This document shows positions 1-12,336 of a stretch of DNA of 64,000 bases, one piece after another. The translations under genes and the position numbers were made by a program. Source of the stretch: Phycomyces nitens (lineage: Eukaryota; Mucoromycota; Mucoromycetes; Mucorales; Phycomycetaceae); NCBI GenBank assembly GCA_022702545.1, contig JAHRBC010000007.1, positions 2,542,001 to 2,606,000 on the forward strand. The letters are read 5' to 3'. A model generated the notes under the pieces. It had not been told where the DNA came from, did no database searches, and saw only the letters and a program-made list of their open reading frames with translations. How positions within the stretch are numbered: the first letter of the stretch is position 1; each line of letters starts with the position of its first letter.

Positions 1-1
1 G

Positions 2-652
2 ATTAGGTTCAGATCATCGTATACTTCCGGTATTCCCTTGGCAGAAACCGAGGCCTTGCCAGACATGCCTCCCAATGGGGAGAGTGTGTCGATTAATATG
101 CTGCCACTCCAGCCATCGGGTGGTCGGGCTACCCTTGGTCCCTCTACAATGTCTCCGAGTACAATGTCTTCTCGGTACTGGAACAAGAAGAGGTACAGTG
201 GAGACAGTCACAATCTAAATGCCCTGATCAATGGGCAGCAGGTCGAAGGATCAAGTGTGTTGCCCTTTAGAACCCCTTCGGTTCTCGGTCTTGCGAACCG
301 TAACGGAAGCTCGCCCAACCTTGTTCGCAACGGAAGTTCAACCAATCTCACCGCATTTCCTGCATCCCCTGAACCACTAGCAAATGGTGGTCCAAATCGC
401 TCACCTCTTCAAAACGACACTTCTTTGGGGAGCTCAAGGTCGCGTGTTGGGTTTGTGATCCATGAACAATCTGATGAGGATGAGTGTACGAGTGATGGCC
501 AGGTTGATGCGACGGTTCAGGTCGTAAATACATCCTCACCCTCGGTGACTGCCAGCAGTTGGTTAAGTAATTCTAGTCCACGGGCAAGTCCAAGAGGAAG
601 TCTGGATGAACGGAGGGCAGGGTGGACAACAGTAAAACATGAGATGGACTGA
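2..652 (+). CDS. 3' end of an unknown Ser/Asn/Pro-rich protein (5' truncated by window edge)
   Basis: The frame is open from the first bases of the window to a TGA at 650-652, so this is the last exon, or part of it, of a gene that starts upstream. No start codon is claimed. The visible ~216 residues are low complexity, rich in Ser, Asn, Gly and Pro, with a near-repeated RNGSSPNLVRNGSSTNL segment and a short acidic patch (EQSDEDECTSD). Many Ser-Pro pairs (ASPEP, SSPRASPRGS) suggest a disordered, phosphorylated tail. No domain, membrane span or catalytic motif is visible, so no function is assigned. Local composition and the clean stop favour real coding sequence; identity needs the upstream exons. 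Confidence 0.6.
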   Translation: MRFRSSYTSGIPLAETEALPDMPPNGESVSINMLPLQPSGGRATLGPSTMSPSTMSSRYWNKKRYSGDSHNLNALINGQQVEGSSVLPFRTPSVLGLANRNGSSPNLVRNGSSTNLTAFPASPEPLANGGPNRSPLQNDTSLGSSRSRVGFVIHEQSDEDECTSDGQVDATVQVVNTSSPSVTASSWLSNSSPRASPRGSLDERRAGWTTVKHEMD

Positions 653-3213
653 GGGCGTAGATTCTTTATTGTATAGCATCATTTTATTTTTATATTACTA
701 TTTATCCATTTCCCTCTTTTATTACCACTCTACACCTACACCTACTACTACTAATACTACTACTACTATTATTATTATTACTCTTATTGTTTTCTCATTT
801 CCAAACTACATTTTCCTTTCTTTTCTTTTTAGGGTTTTTTTTTGTGTGGATAATATAGTGCCATACACACAGAATACTAAATTAAAATAGAATCTAGAAT
901 CACAAGAGGCCAAGTTTTACCAAGTGTGCACCCTCAAAATAAATACTCTGAATCCAATACTTACAAAAGTTTAGTCTAAACCTTGAACAAGGGACGATGT
1001 AGTTTTGTGGTATATTCGCAAACAAGTTTGAGGAACCAAAAAAAAACCAAATCGTTTATATATATTTTTAGGGCTATTGTGAACCTGGAGCAATCAGTTG
1101 GCTGTATACACAATGTCAAGAAAGACTCTTTTTTATCTCGTATTCACAACACGGCTCGTCAAGGAAAGACTTGCCATCAAAGTGTTTATAGGTGTGCTAG
1201 TGTACAGACTTATTTGATTAGGAATGACACTCATTAGTTCAAGTATTGTACCCAGGATGTGTCAAGAGGACTGTTGTACAAGCTGGCAAACGACTTTTTT
1301 GGGGACATCTTGACAAATGGAGTACTGGAATAACCAACTAGACATTTTGACCTTGTTTTCATTTAAATTACAAGTGGTTTTGTTATGCGATTAAATACGA
1401 AATTCAGCTCGATTGCTACCAGCAGTTATGAATCTTGTCGCAGAGCCATCAAAAGTTGTTCCAAGTCTTATCTCTCTCTCTCTCTTTGATTATCACCAAG
1501 GTTAAAAGATCAAGGTTAAAAACCTCAAGTTGTATGCTGCCACCGACACCGTTATTTTATCGGCAGCATATTCATGTAAAGCCAATTTTATTATCGAATC
1601 TTTGATCTGGTCAATTGGGATACAATAGTCTGGACCAAATGCTTGCCACCAAAAGCAGGTTTTTTAGTTTTGTTAGTTTTTCATTGAAGCCAACTGCTTT
1701 GAGATTTAATGGCTATCAAGGCAGACAAAAGCCAAATAAGGACTTGGCCGACATTTATTCTTGACAGGAAAGTGATGAGCAAATAAATAAAGAAATAAAT
1801 TATTAAACTAAGGTATGTCAAACTCTACAGCATGATAAATCTACGTCTATAGACCAGAAAAGAAACTTCAAAGATGTACAACCGTAAATCCAAGCCCTTG
1901 TATTCTGTGTGTGTGTGTGTGTGTCTCGTTATCTTGAGCAATGGAAAGAACTTTGTTACTATGAGACTCTCTTTAGGTTCTTCGTTGGGCCCTCTCCGGG
2001 AGTTTTTCCTCTTCTTTTTCTTTTATATATAGGTTCTCAAAAGAGGAAATCTTGTTGCACCCTTTAGACACCCTTGACTCTTGTAAGAGGTCTCTTATGA
2101 CTCCCAGACTTATTAGTGGTTGAAAATCAACGAGGATTACTTTTGTCCTACAGTGTCTTTGGCTTTTTAGACCTTTTATACCCGCCACCATTGGGAAATC
2201 TTTAGCAAACAAAAAAAAAGTGACGTGGATTGCTTTGCAGAGTGAAGTCCAGTGTTCATATCTTTACAAAATTTTATTTTAGCTGTATATCATATTTCGA
2301 AAGCAGTGGATGTATTGTAATTGTGCCAAGAGAACATACAATTCCAATGTTTGTAAAACAGAATGGCCAGGTTGTCTTGAATAGACAGGTCCTGTAAAAC
2401 GGATGCTTGAAAGGGAGACATGCAATCAATACTTTGAGTAGAGTGCTATTTATTCCAGCACTAAAATTACAGGCACAAAAGGCCATATATCAAAATAATT
2501 AAACTTTACACTTGGTTAAAACAAAAGATAGTCCAACCAAAATACTATGGTTTTTTCAAAGTGTTATTCTTGTCATTTGGAATGCATGTCCAGTTATTGA
2601 TAGTGCTGCTGGAAGCTTTATACATTATTCCAATTGAGATTGTACAGATATTTGGCTGTATTGACAAGAATCCCACTACAATGTCCTTTATGATCTTGAG
2701 ACTGATGACTGATATATAGATAATCTTGATAGCCATACTGTATATATAAACCCTGTTTAAGCAGAATGTTGACAATGTTGTCAACCATTTAAACTAGACT
2801 GATTGAGAGACTAATGATAAACTCGTATTATTATTATTATTATTATTATTAGTTAAAAAATAAGAATGGTTGCGCGTGTTTATGTTATAGTCTTGGTATA
2901 TAGATTTGTACACCTACATGTACAAGTAATTAATATATATTTCATAAACAAGACCATTTGAAAAAAGACCTTTATGTATGATCTCGAGCACACCTCTTCT
3001 TAAGCACCCTTGGAGAATCTCTCTGGCCATGTACAGAAATTCATCAGATAAAGCAGTTCTTTTTGTTTGGTTTCGGTTGCAAAATATATGATTAGAAAAC
3101 ATGCACTTATTTCGTTTATTTAATAATAATAATAAAATAACCTATTATTATTTTTACATTCAGCTTTCTTTTTTATTTCTTTTTTCTTTTTTTTTAAAAA
3201 AAAACAAGATCTA
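653..3213. other. gene-free spacer
   Basis: About 2.6 kb between two genes on the same strand. Short open frames occur on both strands but none shows splice-compatible continuation, domain signature or sustained coding composition. It holds simple repeats: an ACT/ATT-rich tract near 735-785, a GT run near 1906-1923 and an ATT run near 2826-2850. The last few hundred bases should contain the MSH6 promoter, but no specific element was recognised. Confidence 0.6.
1533..1570. repeat. 9-bp inverted repeat (possible hairpin)
   Basis: TATGCTGCC at 1533-1541 is mirrored exactly by GGCAGCATA at 1562-1570, with a 20-nt loop. It lies alone in the spacer, with no U tract or neighbouring gene end to make it a terminator. 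Its role is unknown. Confidence 0.4.
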
Positions 3214-6200
3214 ATGTCAAGCCAAAAGGGAAAACAATCGTCGAATCCTGCAGGGATTAAGCAGCAGACCCTCTTTTCATTCTTCAAGAAGCCAGCCCAG
3301 CCCACACCAAAGCAGCCCACGCCAAAGCAGCCCACGCCAAAGCAGCCCACGGAGCCTGTCAGTTTTGGCATTGATTCACAAACAAATGACACTCCAATGG
3401 AGGAGACCGGCAGCGTGAGTTTGATCATTAGAGATTTTGTTGGATTCTTAATGTGCTTGACATTGTTAGATTGCTGGAAAAAGAAAGGGCAAGGAACGTG
3501 CAACGGACGATAACGACGAGATCCAACAGCCAAACCAAGGTAGAAACCATCTATTGATTTTATCATCATTATATTGTTAAAAATGATATTTATGCACTTG
3601 TAAATCATAAAATATTTATTATTATTAATATATAGCTAAAAGAACGCGCCTGAGAAGAAATTTAAGGATAATTCAAGAGAGTGATGACGATGAAGAGGAA
3701 GACGACGAAGATGATAAATATGTGCCAAGTGGAAAAGAAGAGTCGGAAGATGAGTACAAAGACGTCCCAGGTAAACTAGACAATAATAGATAGAGGATCT
3801 TTTAACGAAACTGTACAAACCATTAGAGCTGTTTGATGCAATGGATATCGATGGAGATGTACCAGAGCCAAAGGCCAAGAAACCAGCGCAGGCAAAGTCT
3901 AATCCACCAAAAGCCAAGTCAAAGGTAAAGACTTGGTCCCTTGTGTTCCACCATTCGACTTTGGACTATTCTTACAATATATATATACATATATATGCTC
4001 TTTAGCAAACTGCACCTATTTTCAATGCAGGATTTATTGACAAGACAGAACAGCGCAAGGTATTTATGGACTAGTGAGAAAAGTTGTCAGATTCTAACAA
4101 CCAATTGGAAAAGAACCGTAATGACAAGTTCAAGGAAAAGAACGTGGTTCGATATGCTTGGCTTCAGGAGGTAAAGGATGCGAATGGGAATCTTAAAGGT
4201 AGGCTTGTCGTTATTTTGCTTTTGTTTGTTTGTTTTTTGTTTTGGAACCGTTTAATAGACAATTGTGTCTTTAGGCTCTCCGGATTATGATCCCAGAACC
4301 CTGTTTATCCCTAAGTCTGCCTGGAATGGATTCACTGCTTTTGAAAACCAATACTGGGAAATTAAATCCAAGCTTTGGGATGCGGTAAGAAATCCAGATT
4401 ATTGCCTAGAGTCTTTTACCAAAATTCCGTTGCTGATAAACTGGGATTGGGGCAGGTTGTGTTTTTCAAAAAGGGAAAGTTCTATGGTATGTAGGCTTAC
4501 AAAAGCTCCAAGGCATGGTTTGCTTACTGTTCTGTTTTTTTACAGAAATCTATGAAGGGGATGCGGATATTGGTCACCAAGAGTTTGGTTTAAAAATGAC
4601 AGATAGAGTCAATATGAGAATGGCTGGTGTTCCAGAGAGCTCCTTTGATTACTGGGCGTCTCAGTTTGTTGCAAAAGGGTATGTTTTGTCAAGAACTTCT
4701 TTGGTAAGCCTTTGATTGATCTATTGATGTGTGCGGATTAGATACAAGGTTGCAAAGGTCGAGCAAAAGGAAACTGCCATTGGAAAGGTCATGAGAGAGC
4801 GAGAGGCTGAATCAAAGGCAGACAAGGTGGTCAAACGTGAGCTGTCTTCGATATTGACTGCAGGCACGCTCGTAGATCTTGAAATGTTGACCAGTCAATT
4901 GGGTACTTACTGTATGGCCATCAAGGTAAGTAACCACAGACCATTAAAAACCATATGTTACCAACCATTGAACCACACAGGAACAAACGTACTCTGAATT
5001 CGATCCACCTGTGTTTGGTGTCTGCTTTGTCGACACTTCTACGGCAGAGTTCAATCTGACCTACTTTGAGGATGACATTAATCGAACAATGTTGGAAACT
5101 TTGTTGGTTCAGATCAGACCAAAAGAGCTTGTTGTAGAAAAAGGCCATTTGAGTGTCAAGACAGAGAAATTGATCAAGAGATCCCTGTACGAACCCATCT
5201 GGAATAGATTGGTTCCAGAAGAAGAGTTTTGGGGACCCTTGAAAACAGAGGAAGAGATCAGAAACGCTGGCTATTTTGGACCGGATGCTGACATGGGCAC
5301 TCTTGGTAAGTGTTTGTTCCAAAGACCTGGAATCTCAATGTTACCTTAGAGTCCTGGCCAAAGGATCTTAGGGACGCCATCAAACGTCCACTGTGTCTAT
5401 CCGCGTTTGGAGGCTTGCTTTGGTACCTTCGTCTGGTGAGTACAGGGTTAAAGATAGATAGATAGATAGATAGTGTGTGTGTGTGTTGTTTTTGACCAAA
5501 GGTACTTTAGTTGAAAATAGATCAGAACCTGGTTTCTGCAAAGCATATCCAGAATTACGACCCAGCCTGCAGTGCAACTTCCCTTGTTCTCAATGGACAA
5601 ACCCTTATTAATCTGGATATCCTCAAAAACATCCACAATGGATCATCAGATGGTACCCTGCTCCAACTCTTGGACAACACTGTCACGCCATTCGGAAAAC
5701 GCCTATTCCAACAATGGCTGTGTCATCCTCTGCTGAAAAAGGACGCCATCAACGAACGGCTGGATGCCGTCGAGGATTTGATGAGCCTAGACGTGGTCCA
5801 GGATAAGATCTCTAATTGCTTTAGAAATCTACCGGATCTTGAGCGATTGATCTCTAGGATCCACTCGGGTAATTGCAAAGTCAAATACTTTTTGTCTACA
5901 GTGTCAGGATTTCAAAAGGCGGTGGTAAGATTTTGGTATTGCGTTGTCAAGATGACTAATTGTAGCTCAAAGGACATGATCGAAAGCATAAAGGAGAATT
6001 CGGGTGTATTCAAGTCAGTGCTTATCAAAAAGATCATCAACTCTTTTCCAAGCATCCAGGAAAAGCTTGATTATTTTGAGAATGCATTTGTGATGCAAAA
6101 CATTGATATGGATTGTAAGCCCAGCCCACAATAGGACAATAGGACAATTGGACTTATCCTTTTTATTAGACCAAAAGATGCATGCAATGGTCCCAGTTGA

Positions 6201-7817
6201 CGGTAGTGACAAGGAATGGGATGATATCCAGCAAAAGATAAAGGATATCGAAAACAAGTTTGACACCCATCTCAAGGAAATCAACAAGGGGAAAAAGTAA
6301 GATTTCCTGTACATTTCACCCTATACTCATCGTTATGTTTGTAGAAACCATATTGTATATACACACATTGGAAAAGATATCTTTTTGATTCAAGCTCCAA
6401 AGGGTACAAGTGTACCAAGAGAGTGGATTTCAGTGTCGGAAACCGCAGTAAGTAGTACTATCAAGACCATCCGATAGTTACCCTTTTTACTCACGCCTAA
6501 TAATAATAATAGAAAGTTGCTCGGTACCGAAGTAATACAACCGTGTCATTAGTAAAGGCATACAAGGAAATGCTCGAGACAAAGAGTAGCTACATCAAGG
6601 GGTTTACCAAGAAAGTATACAGTGTTTTCGATCAGGATTACAAAACATGGCTATTGGCAGTACAATGCTTGGCAGAATTGGATGCTCTAATGAGCCTTTC
6701 ACAGGGGTCCAGTAAACTTGGAGGTAATAGAGATCAATCACAGTTGAACTATGGAAAACTCATTGGGCTGTTTATAGCACCTTCTTGTCGCCCTCAGTTT
6801 GTTGACCAAGAGGAGAGCATGGTTGACTTCAAGGAACTTCGCCATCCGTGTGTTGTTACAGGGTAAGTCTGGTCATGCTTACAAGGAAACGGTACTTATC
6901 AGCCACCTTCCATTTTTTTTAGAATCAATTCTGAATTTGTTCCCAACGATGTATGCCTTGGAGGGTCTGAAGCAAGCATGGTGATATTGACCGGCCCAAA
7001 TATGGGTGGAAAATCGACTCTATTGCGACAGGTAAATGTGGGATTATGATGACCAGAGTTCCTAAAATTCTGCATATCCAGACTTGTATAGGAATAATTA
7101 TGGCTCAGTTGGGCTGTTATGTGCCAGCAGAGTCTGCTCGACTTACACCCTGTGACAAAATCTATACAAGAATCGGTGCCAATGATAATATCATGGGTGG
7201 TAAATCTACCTTTATGGTCGAACTCTCAGAAACATCTCGGATCCTGGCAGAGGCCACCAAGAGATCCATGGTAATTTTGGATGAACTTGGCCGTGGTACT
7301 TCAACCCATGATGGCTATGCCATTGCACACGCTGTCCTTCACCGATTGATCACCCATGTTGGATGTCTTGGTGTATTTGCTACACATTACCAAGGTCTCT
7401 GCCATGAGTTCACTGGGCGCAAGTCTGTAGGGAACATGTACATGTAAGCGAATACATACATACATATATATATAACAGGGATTAATGGTGTTTTGCAGGA
7501 ATTATTTTGTAAATACAGACGAAAATGATATAACGTTTCTTTACAAGCTCACAAAGGGCATTTGTGAAAAATCATTTGGTATGAACATTGCTCAAAAGGC
7601 CGGAGTGATTCCATCAATCATCCAACGTGCAACCGAGATCAGCAATGCTTTTGAAAGATCTAGCCGTATAAAAGACTCCAACAGGGAAAACCCCCAGGCC
7701 AAGAAGATCAACACACCTTCCAAACGATCAGACATCTCGTATGCGCTCAACTTGGGTCAAGCATGTTCTACCAACCAAAAGAAACTAATCGAAACTCTTA
7801 AACGCATGACTATCTAA
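3214..7817 (+). CDS. MSH6: DNA mismatch repair protein MSH6 (MutS homolog), 20 exons, ~1143 aa
   Basis: MSH6 pairs with MSH2 as MutS-alpha, which recognises base mismatches and small loops in the nucleus. The N terminus has a PCNA-binding box ([10 protein letters not shown], about residues 15-24), then an acidic linker. The mismatch-binding domain carries the Phe-x-Glu signature (GKFYEIYEGDA). MutS core blocks follow, for example [13 protein letters not shown]. The ATPase has Walker [10 protein letters not shown], then [19 protein letters not shown] and an MNIAQKAG helix. Exons: 3214-3414, 3470-3539, 3636-3770, 3827-3924, 4006-4059, 4114-4198, 4275-4384, 4456-4486, 4546-4678, 4742-4925, 4981-5305, 5350-5435, 5511-6114, 6170-6296, 6345-6447, 6513-6723, 6778-6862, 6923-7031, 7082-7443, 7499-7817. 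They sum to 3432 nt, keeping frame. The 54-nt intron 4060-4113 removes two in-frame stops. Donor-like GTAAG at 5925 was left unspliced because no acceptor keeps frame. Confidence 0.95.
3298..3351 (+). repeat. 15-bp tandem repeat in MSH6 exon 1 (QPTPK units)
   Basis: Three near-identical 15-bp units plus a partial fourth encode QPTPK repeats immediately after the PCNA-binding box. The unit length is a multiple of three, so copy-number change would lengthen or shorten the disordered tether without shifting frame. Confidence 0.8.
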
Positions 7818-9099
7818 TATCATTTTCAATAAACACGTCAATTGCTTGCACTGTCGATTCAATTACTTATGCTTTTGAACTTATTGCTTCCAAAGCTCTC
7901 TTTTTTTTTTCAAAATTGTGATTTGTTATGCTTATACACCAATATTTGATATCCAAGGGAGGATCCTTTGGCTTATCAACCTCAATTTGAACTTTTTTTC
8001 TTAGAGATACTTGCAAAGTCCATCAAGACTGTAGCCACAAAAACCTAGTCTCTCTATTAACCATAAGATTCGTTATTTGTAAAGTCTAGACTTTGAGTAA
8101 TAAAAGACTTGAGACCCAAGTATATGTGATACAGACCTGTCAAAATTTATAGACAAGTTTTAAAGCATTGTGGGTTCAGGTGACATTATCTGAATGGATA
8201 CAATCATAACATGCTCAAAATAACAAGGCTTCAAATACCATAACATTGCCAAAATCAGTTTTAGCGGTTAAGCATAACAACACTTGCTCCTGTTGGGGTA
8301 AAAAGTTAAATATAACTTTAGAATCAACGGGTAAAATAAAGAGATATATCTAGAAAGTACTGCGTTTAGGATTCAATAAAGAACCTTGGCTCATCTTCGG
8401 TCCGTAGCTCAAGAGATAAATAGAACAATACTCATCTCGGCTCAATTTTATCATGTATACTGTTTCAAGGGAGCTAGGCGGGCCATTTGTGTCTTCTCAG
8501 ATTGTCAGTGGAGTAATAACCCCGTTTCAAATGCTCAAACAGCAAGTTATATCCTAATACAAAAGATATGCCGTTAAATTTACTATGAGTTCTCGCAAAG
8601 CCTAAATAATTATTCTGCCCAGCATGCTCATCATATTTCAAGCCCCAACTACGACAAAATAAAACATTCTATAAACGCCAATGACTCAAAGGCCCGTATA
8701 CCTCGACAATGATCATACATTTACCAAAATGCTGTACATGGTTCAAGGACGCAAATGACAGATTGAATCTAGACTGATGGATGGAATGGTGATGAGTATA
8801 TTATAAAGTGCATCATTCTAGGCTTATGTTGTTAAAACACCAACTTTAAAATATTATTATACGAGATTTATTTTATTGATCAAAGCCAAGAAATGTTGGT
8901 TTTTACACTTAAATTTGACAATGGTTATGTGACATATGCGTGTATTAAAGACCCTTGTTACACCATATATCTCAGGGTTTGACCATTTTATATCATAAAC
9001 CTCAAAACGACATTCTGTATAAAGATAATCCTATAAACCATATCATTTCGAATAGTGTACAGATATTTCTGCGTAAATACAAAATAATTATTTCAAAAT
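5860..9099 (+). repeat. source copy of a segmental duplication (MSH6 3' exons plus downstream spacer)
   Basis: This stretch covers MSH6 from late exon 13 to its stop and about 1.3 kb of downstream noncoding DNA. It is matched nearly base for base, introns included, by 12766-15742. Homology ends on the right at the shared TTTCAAAAT just before the DIRS fragment. No gene is visible in 7818-9100. Confidence 0.9.
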
Positions 9100-9101
9100 A
9101 G

Positions 9102-9282
9102 GACAGTTGCCGAAGCTGAGAAAAGAGATATGGTATTGGCTCTCTGAGTTATACCTTTCGGTCGTGCGAGTGAGATTAGTTGTTATTTTTCTGCTAGCTA
9201 GTTTGGTGGGTGGGGAAATAGCATCCTTGTTATCCATGGGAGGGTGTCCACCATATCTCTCATCTCAGCTTCGGAAGTTGTC
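9102..9282. repeat. imperfect ~35-bp inverted repeat at the DIRS terminus
   Basis: The segment near 9102-9136 (core CCGAAGCTGAG and GAGATATGGT) is repeated in inverse orientation at 9248-9282 with a few mismatches, enclosing about 110 bp. Inverted terminal sequences are known for DIRS elements, so this probably marks the original element end. Confidence 0.7.
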
Positions 9283-10761
9283 TTATTGTGGGTCGTAACT
9301 ACCACAATAGTCGTAGCCTTCGCTTCGACTCCAGATATGGTATTTTTCTCCGTATTGTTAGCAACAAAAATGGTCTTTACCAAGGCTGGACTCTCTTCAT
9401 TTTGGTTATTCGGCTTGAGGTAGTATTTCTCAAAAGTGTTACTACACAAACTCCAGTCTGCATGCATCTTGACCCGTTGAATTGGTATTCCTCGTTGGAC
9501 TGCTCTTGTTCTCGAGGCTGCTCGTTTAGAGTGGGGCGTGAACAATGCTGTATCCACCCCCGGAACTTTCCATCATCGTCTTTATCCATCCTACTACTGT
9601 CTTCTCTGATGCTGACAATGGTTTCTCAACCGGGTGATTCACATAGGCCAGGGAAAGTGAGTGATACTCAGGTAGTTCAGTTCTCTTTGCTTGTGTACGT
9701 TTGATAAAGGTTATCAAAGTCTGTACGGGGCTCAATGCTGGTTTTTCTTCTAGAAATGCAAGACGAGACATCTTGAGCTGGCATTCTTTTGGCGCCCTGG
9801 AGACAAGGGTTACCCCACTTATTGGTTCTGTGGTACTGAACAAATCGTCATCGTTAATACCAGATCGGCTGGTCAATCGAAACGATACGTCTTGATAGCC
9901 GAGGCCTCTAATATCGGACCTGGGGCGCTACATCGTCGCCATACACAAAATCACGATGGTCTTGATCTGCAGCTATTGTAAGGGCATGTCTTCATTTGTT
10001 GTGGTCCATGATCTGATATACTAGACTACTAGGCGTATATCCCAAGTTTGAAGATTTTCTTCAGGAGGGATCGTCGTCATTTCTCTTCATTTTGCCTTGA
10101 AAAAATCTTGCAACAGACTGTTTTCCGCCAGACGTTACTTGTCAGGGTGTAATTTATCATACACAGATGCAATTGCAGATCTCCATATATTCAAAGTAGA
10201 GTAAGTCAAGTGACGGTTTGGTACCAGGTATTCTACCGCGAGGGTAGGGTTGTAGTCTTCAATGTTCAAAGTAGGATCCATTTTCTGGCACCATTCAGAA
10301 AAATTCTTCCACACCCGATCATACGCCTTACTGCTACTGTCTCTGACCGTTCCTTGTATATATGTACTGACTGTTTGGCTTAACCCAGAGTTCTTCTGAT
10401 GTTTGTTGACAATATACATGCGGCAAAGGACCACCGTTGGCTTATTGGCAGAATCATCGTTTTTCCTACCGTTTGCCTCATTACCATTGGCCACCAATAC
10501 TGACTTGGCTAATTCGGGATCACCAGCACTGCTCTCTTGACTCGATCCTGCCTGATCTTTTGGAGGACTGGAGGGATCCACTTCCACGGTGGGTGTAAGT
10601 ATAGTCCTGTTGTTGGCCACAATTGTGCAAAAGCATCGGTTATAATGGCTGCTGGGTCCAGCTTGTAACTCCAAAAGTTTGGTAGCCGGGTATTTTCCCG
10701 TGTGGCAAATGCATCCACTGTCAATATCCCGAATCTCTTCTGAATTTTCTGAAAGTATCAT
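9198..10761 (-). pseudogene. DIRS tyrosine recombinase, interrupted by stops
   Basis: The N-terminal part (10135-10761) holds a linker and a core-binding-like segment (SSSKAYDRVWKNFSEWCQKM, then YSTLNIWRSAIASVYDKLHP). Translation then meets several in-frame stops between about 9880 and 10140. Frame resumes for the catalytic part (ISGVTLVSRAPKECQ, and HSKRAASRTRAVQRGIPIQ leading to ADWSLCSNTFEKYY). That tail resembles the box II region of DIRS recombinases, where His/Arg and the final Tyr act. The stops and lost frame make this a pseudogene. Function is inferred from family resemblance only. Confidence 0.7.
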
Positions 10762-11040
10762 CTTGGCAAGGTTCGTTCGTACAGGGGTTTTGCCTTTCGA
10801 CTTAACTGGTCTGCCCGTGTATTTTCTAATCCAGGGATATGTTGGTAGTTTACCTTCAGATTGTATTCGTTATAGAGAATCTGCACATCCAAGGCTAGCT
10901 GTTGTAGAATGGGGGATGCTGTCCCTCTCGACTTATTCATGTACCTGAGTGCTGTCATGTTGTCTGAAAACACTTGGATTGCACAGTTTTCGAATTCTTT
11001 TGCGTGGAGTTGCAAGGCAAACAGTATCGTCTGTAACTAC
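10758..11040 (-). pseudogene. DIRS RNase H fragment
   Basis: The minus-strand reading runs from the R1 junction through TILFALQLHAKEF, then FSDNMTALRYMNK, with the catalytic-type Asp in SDN, and HIPGLENTRADQLSR. This block order is characteristic of DIRS/Ty3-like RNase H domains. The N-terminal part of the domain and all of the RT are absent, so the fragment cannot be functional alone. It is followed directly by the recombinase region. Confidence 0.75.
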
Positions 11041-12336
11041 CACTACAAAAGTCTAAGGGTATTATGTAGATGAAACTTATAAAATAAGCTACTGAATTGT
11101 ATAGTTTTACTATGCTTTTTGTAATATATAATCATGATCCGTAGTAGACTAAAAAGATATGGGGATGAACTGAATCATCCTACCTACTGGTGTACAAGAA
11201 TCCAATGTAGAATATTTAAATGCCCTCAAACAGTGCAAAACTTAAATATACATTGTAGCCACAATATATTCCTAGTCGATCTATCCTTTTTTGCATTGTA
11301 TTTTACGATACACAGACAGTTTGTGTCAGGGGAGATTGACCACTTACAAACAACCAGTTTTATCTTTCATTATATTTTATAGTGGGTTTTATAATATGTT
11401 TTAACAGTCCATCAAGGATGATTGTAGACTATTGCAAGGTAATTGTAGTTATTCTATGCAAACAAGCCTCTCTGGTTTATTGTTTTTTTGGAGCAATAGA
11501 TTCTGAAAATTTTTATTTTTTGTTTTATTTGATAAAAAATACATTTGCGCTATATATTCTAGTCTCTAGATTATTTCTTTGGTATATCTATTCTACCAAT
11601 CGATATTTCTTGGTCAGCACCATCAACTGGTTCTTAATAGAGCCAGGATACTTACCTAGCTGAGAGAAAGCCAATACTGTCTAAAAGTAAAAGAGAAGAT
11701 TGTTAGTAAATTATTTTTATATAAATAATTCATTCTTATACTTACATTTTTAATATAATAAATAGAACATTTGATAGACTCTCTGTAATATACCAACAAA
11801 TGATTATTGTCTAATAGATATATATTAATATTTGTAGATAAACAATATGTAATACTAAAATATTAGTTTACTTACAAGATATAGCCATTGGAATAGCCAG
11901 ATAATTTCAATCGGGAATCAATATAAGAGCATAGCAAGATGTCTGTGATAGATGTTATTAAAGAGGACATATTTATAATATAAAAGGTTTACCAGAATAT
12001 TATATTGAGATAGATAGAAAAATAGAATTTGTGGCTATATATAAAAGAGTGATTTGGTTAATAAAGAATAGCTTTAGCATAATATGATCTTACCTTTGGA
12101 TATACAGCCAAGTGCAATAGAGAGCCCCATAATATATTTATAAGCAGTTACCTATGAATAATAAAATATATTGAGTAAAAAATATATTCACAAGAGAAAG
12201 AAAAGAATTAATTACCAGAGTATTTTGCGGTAATATTTAGGCACAAAAGAATATAAAAAATAAAAAGGAAAACAAATACTTTGTATTAAAAGGCTGTTTG
12301 ACCCTGATAAAATGCGGGCAATAAAAATGATAATCC
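11041..12336. repeat. repeat R1, copy 1
   Basis: About 1.3 kb is nearly identical to 54545-55843, with scattered single-base changes and small indels. The shared left end is CACTACAAAAGTCTAAG. On the minus strand it contains splice-like donor/acceptor pairs around short open stretches (VTAYKYIMGLSIALGC, ILLCSYIDSRLKLSGY, LAFSQLGKYPGSIKNQLM), which suggests part of an intron-bearing gene carried by a repeat. No domain was recognised. The right end is where copy 2 is cut by an LTR, so R1 may really continue further here. Confidence 0.75.

Larger units (their letters stand above)
9101..11040 (-). mobile_element. decayed DIRS-type retrotransposon fragment (RNase H + tyrosine recombinase)
   Basis: Read on the minus strand, the fragment gives an RNase H segment and then a tyrosine recombinase, the 3' order of DIRS elements, which integrate by recombinase instead of DDE integrase. 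The reverse transcriptase that should precede RNase H is missing because the sequence switches abruptly to repeat R1 at 11041. Several in-frame stops show it is dead. The low-coordinate end carries an inverted terminal structure (9102-9282). Confidence 0.8.

Noticed and set aside
4060..4083. 24-nt mini-intron in MSH6
   Set aside because: A 54-nt intron ending at 4113, with a CTAAC branch site, keeps the same frame and is far more plausible.
8386..8577. Small gene downstream of MSH6
   Set aside because: The frame is not preserved in the duplicated copy at 15.0-15.2 kb and has no motif or splice context.
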